In this document: in pieces, positions 23,600 to 35,380 of the stretch
How positions within the stretch are numbered: the stretch's first letter is position 1
How the letters are laid out: the number at the start of each line of letters is the position of its first letter
From: Euryodendron excelsum
Lineage: Eukaryota > Streptophyta > Magnoliopsida > Ericales > Pentaphylacaceae
Direction of reading: 5' to 3'
DNA length: 64,000 nt
Assembly: GCA_033060915.1 (NCBI GenBank)
Contig: CM065389.1
Span: forward strand, 7,882,001 to 7,946,000
The notes under the pieces: model-generated
What the model was told of the DNA's origin: nothing
Databases searched by the model: none
The model's input: the letters and a program-made list of their open reading frames with translations, nothing else
Program-made: the position numbers and the translations under genes

Positions 23600-24862
23600 T
23601 GATAGTCGCATCAGATTAATAATTAAGCTAACTATCATGTGCTCATTCCAATCTTTTGCACCTATAACTTACCATAATTTGAAATCCGTAACTCAATGAA
23701 TAATTAGGGTAAGCACTTAGTATATATCTTGTTTGCACCAAATCACAAAACAAACTTCCAATAATCTTTCCATTAATTTCAAAAATAAAATGAATGTCAG
23801 TAAAACGAAAACAGCTTGAAGACAGTTTGGAACTGACACGGTGTCTGTTAATCTCACCAGGAAAAACACTTCCTGCAGGCTTTGTAAAGGCAAACACTTT
23901 TGCCACAATTATCCCTATAATTCTCCTGACCCTTTGTGTAGCCAAGAAAAAAAAATCTGTTACAACTTACAAGTTGAGATTTACCATTCTAATCCAGCTG
24001 TCTAGGAGTTATAAAGTTTAAGTCGAGAGTTGTGCTATGTGAGATGGGAATACATTGCAAATTGTCATGGACTTAGATCTTGGACACCTTAAACCCGCGC
24101 GGCCTTAATCACTTTCCCTCATAAGTAGCTAAGTATGCCTTAACCTCACTCAAAATAACATAAGAAAGCTAGAAAAGGAGAGAACAATTGAACAATTGAG
24201 TACTTGAGAACTTAGAACACACTTGAATTACTTGATACTTGATGATTACAAATAGGAGTTCCTTCCCCTATTTATAGGTGGCCACCTCCTCAATGGATAG
24301 TGGGGATCAATTTGATCCAAGAGTGGAGATGGCCCATCTAGAATTCTCCTATAAAATATCTTGAATATTTACAAGGCTTCTCAAAGAAGCCTCCCTCATG
24401 TTCTAGAACCTTTTACTCTCTTCTCTTATATTTACACATGTGAGGAAGATTTTAGAACTCTCTCCTTGTGTGGAAGGTTCTACAACCTTACAATATTCTA
24501 TAACCTTCTAGAATGTTCTAAAACATTCTAGAACCTTCTCCAATTTTTTTAGAATGCACATATACAGAAAGCTCAGCTATCCACCGCTGCTATTTTGGCA
24601 TCTGAATGGACCTCCATTGTGTTCCAGTTTGGTGGGCCGTGACAAAATACAGCTTCCACAAAAGGACTGAGAGGTTAGAGCAGCCAAAATATTTTCTCAT
24701 TACTCTGAAGATTCTCAATTTAGCAAGTAACCACATGATCTGCAAGAATCGAGTGATGCTAGATTAGGTAATAATATACATGAGTTTAGAACAAATATTA
24801 AGCAGTCACCACCACTAGGGGGTGAAATATAAAAGACAATTTTACATCTGAAACTAGTGGTG
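23600..24862 (-). repeat. Intron of the coiled-coil pseudogene, copy 1 (matches 44880-45345)
   Basis: Shares long stretches with the intron between exons k and l of the intact gene. One is the conserved GGCAA-AGTGTTTGCCTT region near 23900/45140; another is TTAGAACAAATATTAAGCAGTC at 24790/45260. A solo LTR (24063-24644) interrupts this copy only. The open frames here (23643-23945, 45009-45311) are in conserved intron sequence. Beyond 24862 similarity stops, so the AAA-domain exons are missing from this copy. Confidence 0.7.
24063..24644 (-). mobile_element. Putative solo LTR, 582 bp
   Basis: Starts TGTCATGGAC and ends GGGCCGTGACA, with short inverted termini TGTCA/TGACA. A TATA-like sequence CTATAAATAGG lies on the minus strand near 24270. 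It is flanked by AAAT on both sides (4 bp, so the duplication is not certain). It interrupts sequence that is continuous in the duplicate near 45250. The interior has repeated TTCTAGAA-type motifs (24480-24540). No PBS or coding region is adjacent. Confidence 0.55.
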
Positions 24863-26512
24863 CCCGTGTCCGGTTTTATTGTTGGAAGTGACTGAGTATT
24901 TGTTAAGGGTTTCCCTCACATTTACCACACATTCATAGTCTTCTGTAGGAAGAACATGCTGATGAGCAATACAAGAACGAGGATGTGGGTCCTCCGACTC
25001 TTAATGCATTCAACCTAATTATTCTTTCTCAAGGCTTAAACCTCCTAACAATGTTTGAGCCTCGGTAGGTATGAGTTACAAGTTTGTTATTTCCACTTCA
25101 GTCATTTGCGATGGATTACCTAGCAATCTCACCTTTTCATTGCATAGATGGCCAAGCTTCTGGTTTTTTGTTTTCTACATCTAGTGCCCCACTTGCTGTT
25201 AGCTGCCGATGCTTTTCAATCTTGCCAACTCTTGGTACTGCCATTAGGAGCATGTTTCCATCTCACATCAATTTTGTCTCGTTACACACTCTTGAACCCC
25301 ATTTTCGATATCATATCATGTATCCTGTTCACGATTTCATATGATCCAGCTTTATAATCAGTTCATATATTTGAATTTCTTGCCATCTTGAGTGGATTAT
25401 GTGAAGCAACAAACATACTTTGTTTCACAGAAACCAGCAAAAGTGGGCTTGTCGAATATGGAAGTTAATTATTGCACAATCAATGGGTTTTAAGACACAT
25501 ACTTTTAATTATAAGGTAGAACAGTTGGAAGTTTGCTATGGTAATCTTGATCAAGTTGATGCTACTTTCCTCTTATTTTGTTGTCTCTACAAATTGCTTA
25601 ACTGTCTTGTTAAGAATAATATAAAAGTAGAGGGGCAAATGTGTAATTAATTATTATTTGGTATTAGTGTAAATATAGAGGAGACTGACCCATCAATTGT
25701 TACATTCTACCTCTTTCCTTTCTTTTCTCTTTATGCTATTTTTCTTTAACATGGTATTAGAGCATGGCATTTCTTTTCTTTCTCTTTATGTTATTTTTCT
25801 CCAACATGATATTACAGCACCGATGTGATGGAGAAATTGTTGAGAATGATTTGACTATTTTTCTTTTCTCTTCTCTCTTTTTTCTTTTTTCGTTTGGTTT
25901 TCTTTTTCTTTTTTTCATTTTTTTCCCGTCAGATTCTATATCTCTTTTTTTTTTTACTGCTCCTATTCTACATCGTGGCTGTGATGGGTTTGGGGTTTTG
26001 AAGTGACAACACAAAAAATTATCGAAAAGATGAGCTTCAAAGCTCAACCAACTCTCCAATGGTATTTGGCTGTCGCTATAAATTAAGACCAACACATATT
26101 CTATGAAAATCTATCTTTATATTACTGAATATTTTGCTACAACCACAATCATACATCGATCAATCTACACCCCTTGATTTCACCCTTTCGTTTCATTATA
26201 ATCCACTAGTATGCATACCAACTTGAATTAATTCGATTCTTCCTACAATATTTTTCTTTTTTCCATTCCTAATTCTTCATTCTCTCACAAAAATATTGAG
26301 TGCTCCCATTTACTGAGTTGTATTTTTTGAAGATTTGCAATTTATATTTGTTAGGCTTTGTTTGATAAATCCAACCATAGGGCAATTAAAGGACAATCTG
26401 ACACTAATGAATCAAATCAAGTACTCTGAGAGAGAGAGAGAGAATGTGGGGACTCATGGTGGCTGCGGTGGTCATATTGGTGGCCGCTGTCATGGTGGAA
26501 ATATGGGGTATG
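24863..26512. other. Non-coding stretch with a copia 5'-end remnant
   Basis: Mostly unremarkable. TGGTATTAGAGC at 25752-25763 is one base off the usual copia PBS, and the 80 bases before it resemble a plant LTR end. A second similar motif (ATGATATTACAGC) follows at 25806. The sequence after it is T-rich with no gag. Near 26430-26510 a Gly-rich open stretch (GGCGGHIGGRCHGG) may be decayed gag. Confidence 0.35.
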
Positions 26513-27059
26513 TGATGTAGCGAAACTATAGAACACAAGAACTCAACCTCAATCCGTTGATTCACCACGAATGCCGGAATAAAATCTTTCTCTCAACCTG
26601 TAGAATCACCACGAATCACAGGCTCAAAGGCATCAAGCGTTCATTGATTCGCAAGAATACCGAACGATTAAGAAAAGTGTAATTTTCAAGCACAAATTTT
26701 ATTAAACTTCAAAACTGCTGAAAACAGGTCAAACAATAGTATATATAGCGGCACGCAACCCTAGGGCTCGAGACAAACCAGGTTAAATAAGAAAAACTGA
26801 CAAAAAGCCCAAAAAGAATAAGCCCAAAACATAAAACGGGCTAAAAAACATACTTAGAGGTGTTTTTTTCGCATTTTCTTAGGTTGAAAAATCATTTTAT
26901 ATTTCTCCGGCTCGCCGCTAGCTCCTCGAAAACATATTATAATAGGAAAACGAAGTTATGAGTCAAAAGTTATGGCCGATTGAAGTTTACCGACTACCGG
27001 CCCAGGTATATTGCCGCCGCCGCGTCTCCAAGTAATCTTCGGCTATGCGATCCGCATCA
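26513..27059 (-). mobile_element. Solo LTR, 547 bp, with 5-bp target duplication GTATG
   Basis: Begins TGATGTAGCGAAAC and ends GATCCGCATCA. Flanked on both sides by GTATG (26508-26512, 27060-27064). A TATA-like CTATATATACT lies on the minus strand near 26745. No internal region, PBS or polypurine tract is attached, as expected after LTR-LTR recombination. Confidence 0.75.
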
Positions 27060-27064
27060 GTATG

Positions 27065-28175
27065 GCTGGTGTGTATCATGAGTGTAGTTGTAATGGGGGT
27101 AAAAAAGAAAAAAGAGGAGGTCCAGTAGTGATAGCCGGTTCGGCCATGGCCACTGGGTTTCTCCAATGGTAGCCACGATGGTGATGGAAGAAATGAGAAA
27201 AGAGGGGAATTAGAGAGAGAAATGGTCTAGAGAGAGAAATAGAGGAGTGTGTCTCCTATGGTGGCGTATGATGTGCTGGAGAAACAAAAAAACAAAGGCT
27301 GATGGGAGAGAGGTAGAGGGCTTTCTGATATGCAATTTGAGTATTTGAGCTTTTAGAGAGAGAGAAAGGGAGGTTCCAGAAAGAGGCCTATGGGTGTTCA
27401 CGGATCGGATAGTCACTACACTCGAACCAAAAAGCTCAAATTAAAAATTTTTGAAATCCTTTTTGACTCAATGGTTAATCGTGTTGGTAGGCTCGAGTTG
27501 AATTAGAGAAATAAAGGATCAGCGCTGGAACTGGACATAGTCAAATTGTGTAAAATTCATTCATTATCTACCCAAAGACGATTTAGTGTTGGATCGGGTT
27601 AGTTTTTTGAACATCCTAAGCCTGGCCTTTGTGATTCTGAGAGACAGAGAGAGAGAGACTGAGATAGTGAGGGGGTGGATTTGTTAGAGAGAAGGAAGAG
27701 GGAGAGAGAAAAGTGGTGCTTTCATATTGTGTTTATTTTACTCCTGCTATCAATAAAAGCTTTTAAATTAAGAGCCACGCGTCGTCTCATTAGCGCGACT
27801 GTGGCAAAGTGAGACTCTCCTTGGTATTCCTCTTATGTTTTATTTTGCTACTTCAAATTTTTAAATTTTGAGAATTGATTTAAATGGCATTTTATTTCAG
27901 TTTAGAATCACAAAGAAAGTCATCTAGGTCAACGACAAAAAATTATTCAGTGCTCTTGAGGTGTCATGTTATCTTTGCTTCATCGCTTATATAGTGGTGG
28001 AGTTTTCCATGTTAGGTGAGGTCAAATACCCTACTTAACATGTGAGGGCTCTACCTCTATGTGAGTAAAAGAGCAAAGCCAAGTGATACCGCAAGAGCAC
28101 TAAATAATCTCTCATCAACAGTATCGTGCTTGGTTAGTGAGACATCTGAGGTCTCCAAGTTGTCGGTGACCTAAG
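27065..28175. other. Non-coding stretch, GA-rich patches
   Basis: Contains several GAGAGA runs (27200-27370, 27640-27710). No coding or element structure was recognised. Confidence 0.4.
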
Positions 28176-28176
28176 C

Positions 28177-28595
28177 CAAGAAAGCTATCAGACCGATGTG
28201 GGACATCAAGGAGCAAGGCTTTGCTTTTTTGACGAGTTACTTGGTGTTATAGACTCTTCACTCTAGATTGTGTGTGGCTTCATTCGTGTGCATCTTTCCT
28301 TTTGTCAAAAAAAAACAAAGCCTTGCTACTTGGTGTCTCACATCAATTTGATTGCTTTCTTGGTTAGGGTATTTAGTCTCTTACTAACTTTCACGTTTTG
28401 AAGACTTGCTTGGTGTTGCAGGCTTTTTACTTTGGATCGTATGTGATTTCATTCACGTGTGTGTCTCTCCTTTCGTCAAAAAAAGCAAAGCCTTGCTTCT
28501 TGGGGTTTCACATCGGTCTAATAGCCTACTTGATTTAAATATTTACTTTCTCACCACCGTTTTCGTTTTGACAAATTGCTTAGTATTATAAACTT
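28177..28595. repeat. ~180-bp tandem repeat with an inverted arm
   Basis: Two units (about 28228-28400 and 28400-28595) share TTGCTTGGTGTT, TTCATTC-CGTGTG and the core GTCAAAAAAA-CAAAGCCTTGCTTCTTGG. The sequence at 28177-28230 (AGACCGATGTGGGACATCAA...GCAAGGCTTTGCTTTTTTGAC) is the inverse complement of that core as it appears at 28478-28530. Confidence 0.7.
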
Positions 28596-28740
28596 CTTAC
28601 TTCGGACTTCATCAAAAAAACTTGTAACGTGGGCGGCTCAACTGACAGTTTACTGTCATGGAAATCTGTGGTTGGTGCGGTTGGTGAGGAGCACCACTTG
28701 ACTACGCGGATGTGGTGAGCACCGAATAATTTCTCCTGCT

Positions 28741-29035
28741 TGCCATGGTGAAACCGCATCCCTCCCCCCCCCCCCCCAAAACAAAACAAGAAAATCGCAG
28801 AAAGCGGTCTCCGGAGAACACCGTAACCCTAGAATTTCAAATCAATAAAGCCTAAAAAATTAACAAATCCAGATCGATATTTGCCGTGGTGAAACAGCAG
28901 CTTCCCCATCCCCCCCCCCCTAACAAAAAAAAAAGAAAAGAAAATGCAGAAAGCAGTCTCCGGAGAACACCGTAACCCTAGAATTTGAAATCAATAAAGC
29001 TCAAAAAATTGACAACAAATCCAGATCGATTACGG
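28741..29035. repeat. ~145-bp tandem duplication with poly-C tracts
   Basis: Two copies (28741-28880 and 28881-29035) share CGGAGAACACCGTAACCCTA, ATCAATAAAGC and CAAATCCAGATCGAT. Each has a C-run of about 10-14 bases followed by an A-rich tract. Confidence 0.8.
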
Positions 29036-29053
29036 GTTAATCTCGTGGGGGAA

Positions 29054-29278
29054 TCCAATAACACTTTCCTCCCGTACTATATAAACCCTCCTTGCGGACA
29101 TTCCAGATATTTATTGACTATCTCCCTCTCTCTAAAATCATTAGTCTATCTCACCTTCGTCTTTTACAACCCTAAAATTTCTTCCCGTTTACCTCTATGA
29201 AGCACCACTGCGATCTTCTCTATCTATCACTTTCTCTCTCATTTCCCTTCAAGATTTTATCTTCCATTTCATATCCTC
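29054..29278 (+). promoter_or_regulatory. Host promoter and leader interrupted by the gypsy element
   Basis: CCAAT at 29054-29058 and a strong TATA box CTATATAAACC at 29078-29088 are followed by a pyrimidine-rich leader typical of plant 5' UTRs. The gypsy insertion begins at 29279. The leader resumes at 39615. Confidence 0.55.
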
Positions 29279-29853
29279 TGGTGATGATGATTTCCCAACT
29301 AGGCCGGAATCTGTGCTCAATATACTTGGTCATCCGATGCTGATCGTCTTCGCCTTCCCGAGCCGAGTGGACGCCCGTAGCCACTCACTGGTCGGGTCGG
29401 CGACCGACCACCCCAGTAGGGCCCACTTCTGACACTGGTCGCCCTGGCATGCACCAGGGGCGTGGGTGTGGCATGTACTTACAACAATCGCCACGCCTCC
29501 GACACCGTTCTGACATACGCCACCCTGGAGTGTAGGGGTGGTCCTTTCGAGTGCTCTGACACTGCTCCGACACCACTCTGGCCCGCCAGCCGGAGGTTGC
29601 CACGTGGAGAAGCCACCTACCACTCCCATGCAAATATACAAGGGGAGGATGAAGCCCCCTCAGAGGTACGCATACACACAACCCTGAATATCTCTCCCTC
29701 CAACGCCGGAATCCCCATGAATCTAACTTGAACACCAAAGAGCCATCGGCTCCCATTACACCGGTGGGTTTTAGTGTAGAAGATCACCGGCCGACCAAAG
29801 GGCAGCTCTTCCTGGACCTGGGGGCAAACCAACACAAGATTGTTGCATCATCA
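29279..29853 (+). repeat. 5' LTR of the gypsy element
   Basis: 575 bp, bounded by the TSD on the left and the PBS on the right. A possible TATA (AAATATACAAGGGG) lies near 29630. Open frames within it are mirrored in the 3' LTR and are not genes. Confidence 0.95.
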
Positions 29854-29855
29854 AC

Positions 29856-29872
29856 TGGTGCCGTCTGTGGGA
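29856..29872 (+). other. Primer-binding site of the gypsy element
   Basis: TGGTGCCGTCTGTGGGA lies two bases after the LTR end. It is close to the TGGCGCCGTCTGTGGGAA commonly seen in plant Tat/Athila gypsy elements. Confidence 0.8.
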
Positions 29873-29895
29873 AACAACTTCTCTCGTGACATTTC

Positions 29896-31258
29896 ATGGT
29901 CTTGTCTAGGTCTGGGATTAGCACCCTCCCTGAAGAAACTTCGATGGCCGATTCTAGTGCAGAAAAGATAGCCGCTTTGGAGAAGACAGTGGCTGACATG
30001 ATGGCCCGCAAGCAGCAGCTGGTTAGTCAAAATGTGGAGTTACTTCAACGAAACCCTTCTCTTCCTCCTCCACCAGAGATTCCACCGCAGCCCAACCCGC
30101 TGGCCAAAGAACAACAAGAGCAAGAGGTCGACAAGGATTAGTCCCCCCCAACGGCTGCGAAAACGGCAATGGAAGGCGGGTTGAGGACCTTCTACTTCGC
30201 CGCGAGCCCAACGTCGACGAAGCACAAACGAGCCACGCCATTCCATCGAGGACGAAGATGGTAGGCGACAAACTGGAGAGCTCCCATGTTTGGGACGAGC
30301 AACTGAAAGCCATGCAAGCCCAAATGGCTGGAGTGTTAGCAGCGGTGGAAGCAAAAACTCCAAACACCGTAGACGCCCTCATTGGCCGAACGGCCTCCCC
30401 ATTCATGCAGAAGGTGATGGAATTTCCATTCCCCTCAAAGTTTAAAATGCTGACCTTGGACACGTTCGATGGTTCGAAGGACCCGGTGGACCACTTGGAG
30501 ACATTCAGAGCACTCATGCACCTGCAAGCGGTGCCAGACGAGATCATGTGTAGAGTATTCCCCATCACGCTGAAGGGTTCGGCACAGACTTGGTTTAACA
30601 AAATAAAGCCGGCGACGGTCTCCACCTTCAAGGAACTTAGCAAGCTCTTTGTGAGCCACTTTATCGAGGCCCAACGGCAAAGGCGGCCCGCGGCATACTT
30701 GCTGACGGTGAGGCAGAAGAAGGAGGAGACGCTATGGGAGTATGTTGCGAGGTTCCACCAAGAGACGTTGGCCGTGGACGACGTGGATGACAAGGTGACT
30801 GTCACGGCGTTCATGAGCGGCCTGAGAAGTGGGAAACTACTTTTTTCCCTATCAAAGAGACCGGCCCAGGATATGGCAGAGTTAATGCTCCGTGCTCAGA
30901 AGCACATGAAAACGGAGGATGCCATAAGCGCAAGGCGAGATAATGACGAAGGGGACGGTTCACGCTCAGAGAAGAAGCGATCGAGTAGAATATCGAACTA
31001 TGAGAGGGAGACCAAGGCGAGCCGAAATAACAACCGGGCGAGGAACAGGGGAGAGGAGAAGCGCGAGCATTATCGCGATCTCGATCGAACGTTCAACCCC
31101 CTCACGACGAAATTGAAGGATGTACTGATGGAGATCAAAGACGACCCGGACCTGAAATGGCCCGAGCCCGTCGAGTATGAGGAACAAGAGGCGATACTGC
31201 CGGTTCCACCATGACCATGGCCACGACACGGAGGACTGTATCGACCTAAAGCAGCAGA
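29896..31258 (+). pseudogene. gypsy gag
   Basis: The first frame (ATG at 29896) gives a short coiled-coil start (AALEKTVADMMARKQQLVSQ) and ends at 30141. The main 318-codon frame 30258-31214 carries the retrotransposon gag core: MLTLDTFDGSKDPVDHLETF, FPITLKGSAQTWFNKI, and SKLFVSHFIEAQRQRRP. Then comes a very charged tail and a zinc-knuckle-like remnant ([13 protein letters not shown]) after a stop. Gag forms the particle that packages element RNA. The frame change near 30141-30258 and the stop at 31214 show it is broken. Confidence 0.85.
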
Positions 31259-32022
31259 TCAAAGATCTGATCAAATAGGGGAGACTTAGTAGTTATGTGG
31301 CCGGTCGAGACCGAACACAGGCGGAACGACGCAGTCCAGCAAGAACCGAAACAACTGCCCAGCCCGTTAGAGAGATAAGAGTCATTGCTGGAGGATTCCC
31401 TAGAGGAGGGGAGTCCTCTTCGGCAAGGAAGAAACACATTCGGGACATCTGAACCGAAGCAGAAGTAATGATGGTCTAGGCGGCCAGCAAAAAGACGAAG
31501 ACCGAAGGTCCTATGATCACATTCACAGAGGAAGAGGCAACCGAGCTGCACCAACCACATGATGACCCCCTGGTCGTCTCGGCGGTGATCTCCAACTTCA
31601 AAACTTAGAGAATCCTAGTCGACAGTGGGAGCTCAGCAGATATCCTATTTCGGGGAGCCTTCGAAAAAATGTAGATTGGCCAAGAGAAATTGAAACCAGT
31701 TAACTGTCCCCTAGTCAGCTTCACCGGGGACCGAGTGGCCCCTCTCGGGTCCATCACCCTACCAGTAGCCCTTGGAGAGGAACCACACTGGATAACGAAG
31801 ATGGTGCACTTTCTGGTTGTGGATTGCCCTTCTGCATACAACGCCATCATTGGCCAAACTGCCCTGAACCAGTTCAAGGTGGTCGCCTCTACGTATCATC
31901 TTCGGATTAAATTCCCGATCGACACTGGGGTCGGATGTGCAAGGGGCGACCAGAAGGAAGCACGGGAGTGCTACATGGCCTCCCTCAAAGGAGAACCCAG
32001 CAAGGAGACCTTGGTCATATAA
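31259..32022 (+). pseudogene. gypsy aspartic protease region
   Basis: After several stops the retropepsin motif ILVDSGSSADILF appears, with the catalytic DSG at 31621-31629 intact. It is followed by the flap/second half in the 110-codon frame 31690-32022 (PVALGEEPHWITKMVHFLVV, AYNAIIGQTALNQF). A TAG between the motif and this frame prevents a continuous enzyme. Confidence 0.8.
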
Positions 32023-32229
32023 GAGCAAAGCCGAAGGATGAGGAAGAAATCAGAAGGGGAGAGCCAGCCGAAGACCTGAAGATATCTTGGTCGGGCAACC
32101 GAGGCAGGATAGAACAGTGAGGATAGGGGCTGCCACACCCGAGGAGTTAAAGCAATAACTGCGGGCGTTCCTGAGAAATAACGTGGACGTGTTCGCCTAG
32201 TCTCATAAAGACATGCCCGGTATTGACAC

Positions 32230-33100
32230 ACGAGTAACGGCCCACTACTTGAACATCGACCCTGAGGCCAGGCCGGTCAAGTAGAAGCGGAGAAACTTTG
32301 CACCAGACAAGAACGATGCAGTTGCTGAAGAAGTGGAGAAGTTGGTGCAGGCAAAATTCATCAGGGAAGCGCACTACCCCACTTGGCTCTCGAATGTTGT
32401 CATGGTAAAGAAGTCCAACGAGAAATGGCGGATGTGCGTTGACTTCACCGATCTGAACAAAGCATGCCCCAAGGACAGCTTTCCACTACTGACCATCGAC
32501 CTCCTCGTCGACTCTACTGCAGGGTATGAAATGCTAACCTTTATGGATGGTTTTTCAGGATATAACCAAATCCGGATGGCAGAGCGCGACCAGGAGCACA
32601 CGGCCTTCATTACAGACCGAGGGCTCTATTGCTACAACGTCATGTCATTCGGGTTAAAGAATGCAGGGGCCACATACCAGCGGTTGGTCAACCTCATGTT
32701 CAAGTCACAGATTGGCCATAATGTGGAGGTCTACATGGATGATATGTTAGTGAAGAGCAAGGAGGGCACCGACCACCTGCAGGACCTCGAAGAGACATTC
32801 TAAACACTCCGCAAGTACTGAATGAAACTCAACCCCGCCAAGTGTGCCTTCGGTGTCGCCTCAGGCAAGTTCCTGGGGTTCATGGTGTCACAGAAGGGGA
32901 TTGAGGCCAACCCAGAGAAAATTCAAGCCATCATCGACATGCAGGAGCCCCAGACGAAAAAGGATGTTCAGCGCCTGGCAGGACATGTACTGCCCTGAAT
33001 AGGTTCATCTCTCGATCCACTGACAAGTGTCTGCCGTTCTTCAAGATCCTACGCAAGGCGTTCGAGTGGAACGAGGAGTGTGAAGCAGCTTTTGGTTAAC
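32230..33100 (+). pseudogene. gypsy reverse transcriptase, broken
   Basis: The main open piece 32333-32803 holds RT domains 1-5. These include FIREAHYPTWLSNVVMVKK, WRMCVDFTDLNKACPKDSFP, MSFGLKNAGATYQ and the catalytic VYMDDML (TAC-ATG-GAT-GAT at 32732-32743), which is intact. Downstream [20 protein letters not shown] follows after two stops and is followed by frameshifts toward RNase H. RT copies element RNA into DNA; this copy could not make a full protein. Confidence 0.9.
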
Positions 33101-33540
33101 TCAAACAATACCTGAGCTCAGCCCCACTGCTCAGCCGAACCGTCCCAAGGGAGGAGTTGTTTCTCTATTTGGCCGTGTCAGCGACAGTAGTGAGCTCAGC
33201 TCTCGTCCGAGAAGAAGGGGGGATCCAAAAGCCAGTATACTACACCAGTCGTGCCTTGCGTGGAGCAGAAGAGCGGTACCCGAGGATGGAACTCATGGCC
33301 CTCGTGCTGGTAACTGCAGCCTGGCACCTGCGGCCCTACTTCCAAGCCCACACAATTGTGGTACTCACTGACCAGCCACTCAAGAACATCCTACACAAGC
33401 CCGAAACGTCAAGACGATTGGTGAAATGGTCCATTGAACTTAGCCAGTTCGACATCCACTACCATCCCTGACTAGAGATCAAAGGACAGGCTGCTGCAGA
33501 TTTCATTGCAGAATTCATTGACCCGCCCACTGCCACCCCA
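33101..33540 (+). pseudogene. gypsy RNase H (first, gypsy-type)
   Basis: LFLYLAVSATVVSSALVREE, YYTSRALRGAEERYPRMELM and LTDQPLKNILHKPETSRRL are the standard gypsy RNase H landmarks. The open frame 33157-33471 ends with a TGA at the HYHP site. Confidence 0.9.
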
Positions 33541-33570
33541 AAAGCCAACCCACTTGACGGTCACTGGGTC

Positions 33571-34410
33571 TTGAATGTTAATGGTTCCTCCACTCATGAT
33601 TCCGGTGGTGCCGGCGTGGTCCTCGTTACCCCCGACGGCTACAAGCTGGAATACGCCCTCCGCTTCAAGTTCCCTACCACCAACAACGTCGCTGAATACG
33701 AAGCACTCATTGTCGGTCTCAGAATGGCTCGGCGAATGGGGGCCGAACAGATAGTTGTCCGAAGCGACTCTCAGCTTGTAGTGAAGCAGGTTCAAGGAGA
33801 GTACGAAGCAAGAGAAAACAACATGAAGGAGTACTGCCAAGTGGTGAAGAGCCTGGCTAGAAAATTCCCGAAGATACTCTTGGAACATGTCCCGAGGTTG
33901 GAGAATGAGGAGGCAGACCGATTGGCCAGGATAGCCTCGTCCAATGAGCCCAACCCGAACGTCCCGATCGAAATTCTTGATTCACCGAGCATCCAAAGCC
34001 CAGAGGTCGACCAGATTGTGCCTGAATCATCGTGGATAAGCCAGATCAGGAATTGCTTGGAGAACGGAGCCCTGCTAGAAGACCGGAATGAGGCAAGGCA
34101 GATTCAATACCGTTCAAGCAGATACCTCATACAAGGCGGGATACTATACAAAAGAGGGCACACCATGCCACTGCTTCATTATGCCAATGAGGAAGAGGCA
34201 GACTACATAATGCGGGAGGTCCACGAGGGGGTCTACAGGAACCACTTTGGTGGCCGGTCCCTCGCCAAGAAGATACTACGAACAGCCTACTATTGGCCCA
34301 CTATGGAGAGAGATGCCCAGGAATTTGTTAAGAAGTGCGACAAGTGCCAACGGTTCACTAGTATCCCAAGATTACCCTCGCAGGAGCTGACCCTGATCCA
34401 GACCCCTTAG
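33571..34410 (+). pseudogene. gypsy second RNase H plus integrase zinc finger
   Basis: The 279-codon frame starts with a second RNase H: Asn where the first Asp usually is (LNVNGSS), Glu in NNVAEYEALI, Asp in VVRSDSQLVV and Asp in ENEEADRLAR. A dual RNase H is known for the Tat lineage. It continues into the integrase HHCC finger (REVHEGVYRNHFGG ... CDKCQRF) and stops at 34410. The lost first acid suggests decay. Confidence 0.85.
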
Positions 34411-35268
34411 TCGTTCGCGCAGTGGGGGATCGACATCGTGGGACCATTACCGCTTGGCAAAGGACAGACCAAATTTGCAGTGGTGGCGATCGACTACTTC
34501 ACAAAGTGGGCGGAGGCAGAGGCCCTATCGACAATTACAGAGGAGAAGATGAAGAAGTTTTTGTGGCAGAATATTGTGTGCAAGTTCGGAATCCCCAAGG
34601 TTGTCATCACAGACAACGGGAAGCAGTTCGAGGGCAGACAGTTCAACAAATTATGCACTGACCTAAGGATAAGCCACCATGCCTCGTCCCCAGAGCACCC
34701 TCAGCCAAACAGCCAAGTTAAAGTCACCAACCGGTCCCTATTAAAGATCCTCAAGACGAAGTTGGAGAAGGCCAAGGGCCTGTGGGCGGAGGAGCTTCAT
34801 AATATCCTCTGGGCCTACAGAACGACGGAGAGACTTTCCACAAGGCAGACGCTGTTCTCACTTACCTTCGGCACTAAAGCCGTCATCCCAGTAGAGATCG
34901 GTCTCCCTAACCCCAGAACGGTGCAATTCGACCCCATGACCAATGGCGAGGCCCTGAATGTGGATTTGGATCTATTGGAAGAAAGAAGACTACAGGCAAC
35001 CATGAGAGTGGGGGCCTACCAACAGAAGATGCGCCAGTACCACAACTCCAGAGTTTAGCCAAAAGACTTAATGATCGGGGACCTTGTTTTGAAAAGAGTC
35101 AACCAGTCCACCAAGGATCCCAGGGAAAGCAAGCTCGGACCCAATTGGGAAGGACCCTACCAGGTAATCGGCAGTACTAAGAAGGGGACGTACAGGTTAA
35201 AGAACTCAGAAGGCAAGGAGCTCCCGCACCCCTGGTACGCAGAACATCTAAGGAAATACTACTCTTGA
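34411..35268 (+). pseudogene. gypsy integrase core and C-terminal domain
   Basis: Frames 34438-35058 and 35071-35268 give the integrase core. It has Asp in WGIDIVGPLP, Asp in VVITDNGKQFEG, and the third acid expected in NGQVE, which here reads NSQVKVTNR (Glu to Lys, a G-to-A change). The C-terminal part has the usual LGPNWEGPYQV motif and ends at HLRKYYS. The lost catalytic Glu and the TAG between the frames rule out integration activity. Confidence 0.9.
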
Positions 35269-35380
35269 AAGGCTCCTACTTGTAATCCTCCATAATATCA
35301 ATGAAAGCGACTATTCATCAAATTGTCTACATGTATCGACTTTGAATTTTTCTACTTGCGTGGAATCGACATTGAATCTA

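Noticed and set aside
25757..26095. 112-codon Lys/Arg-rich minus frame and 80-codon Phe-rich plus frame
   Set aside because: Low-complexity T-rich DNA; no start context, domain or neighbouring exon.
29330..29835. Several 70-120 codon frames near 29.4-29.8 kb and their matches near 39.2-39.6 kb
   Set aside because: They lie in the two LTRs of the gypsy element and recur because the LTRs are duplicates.
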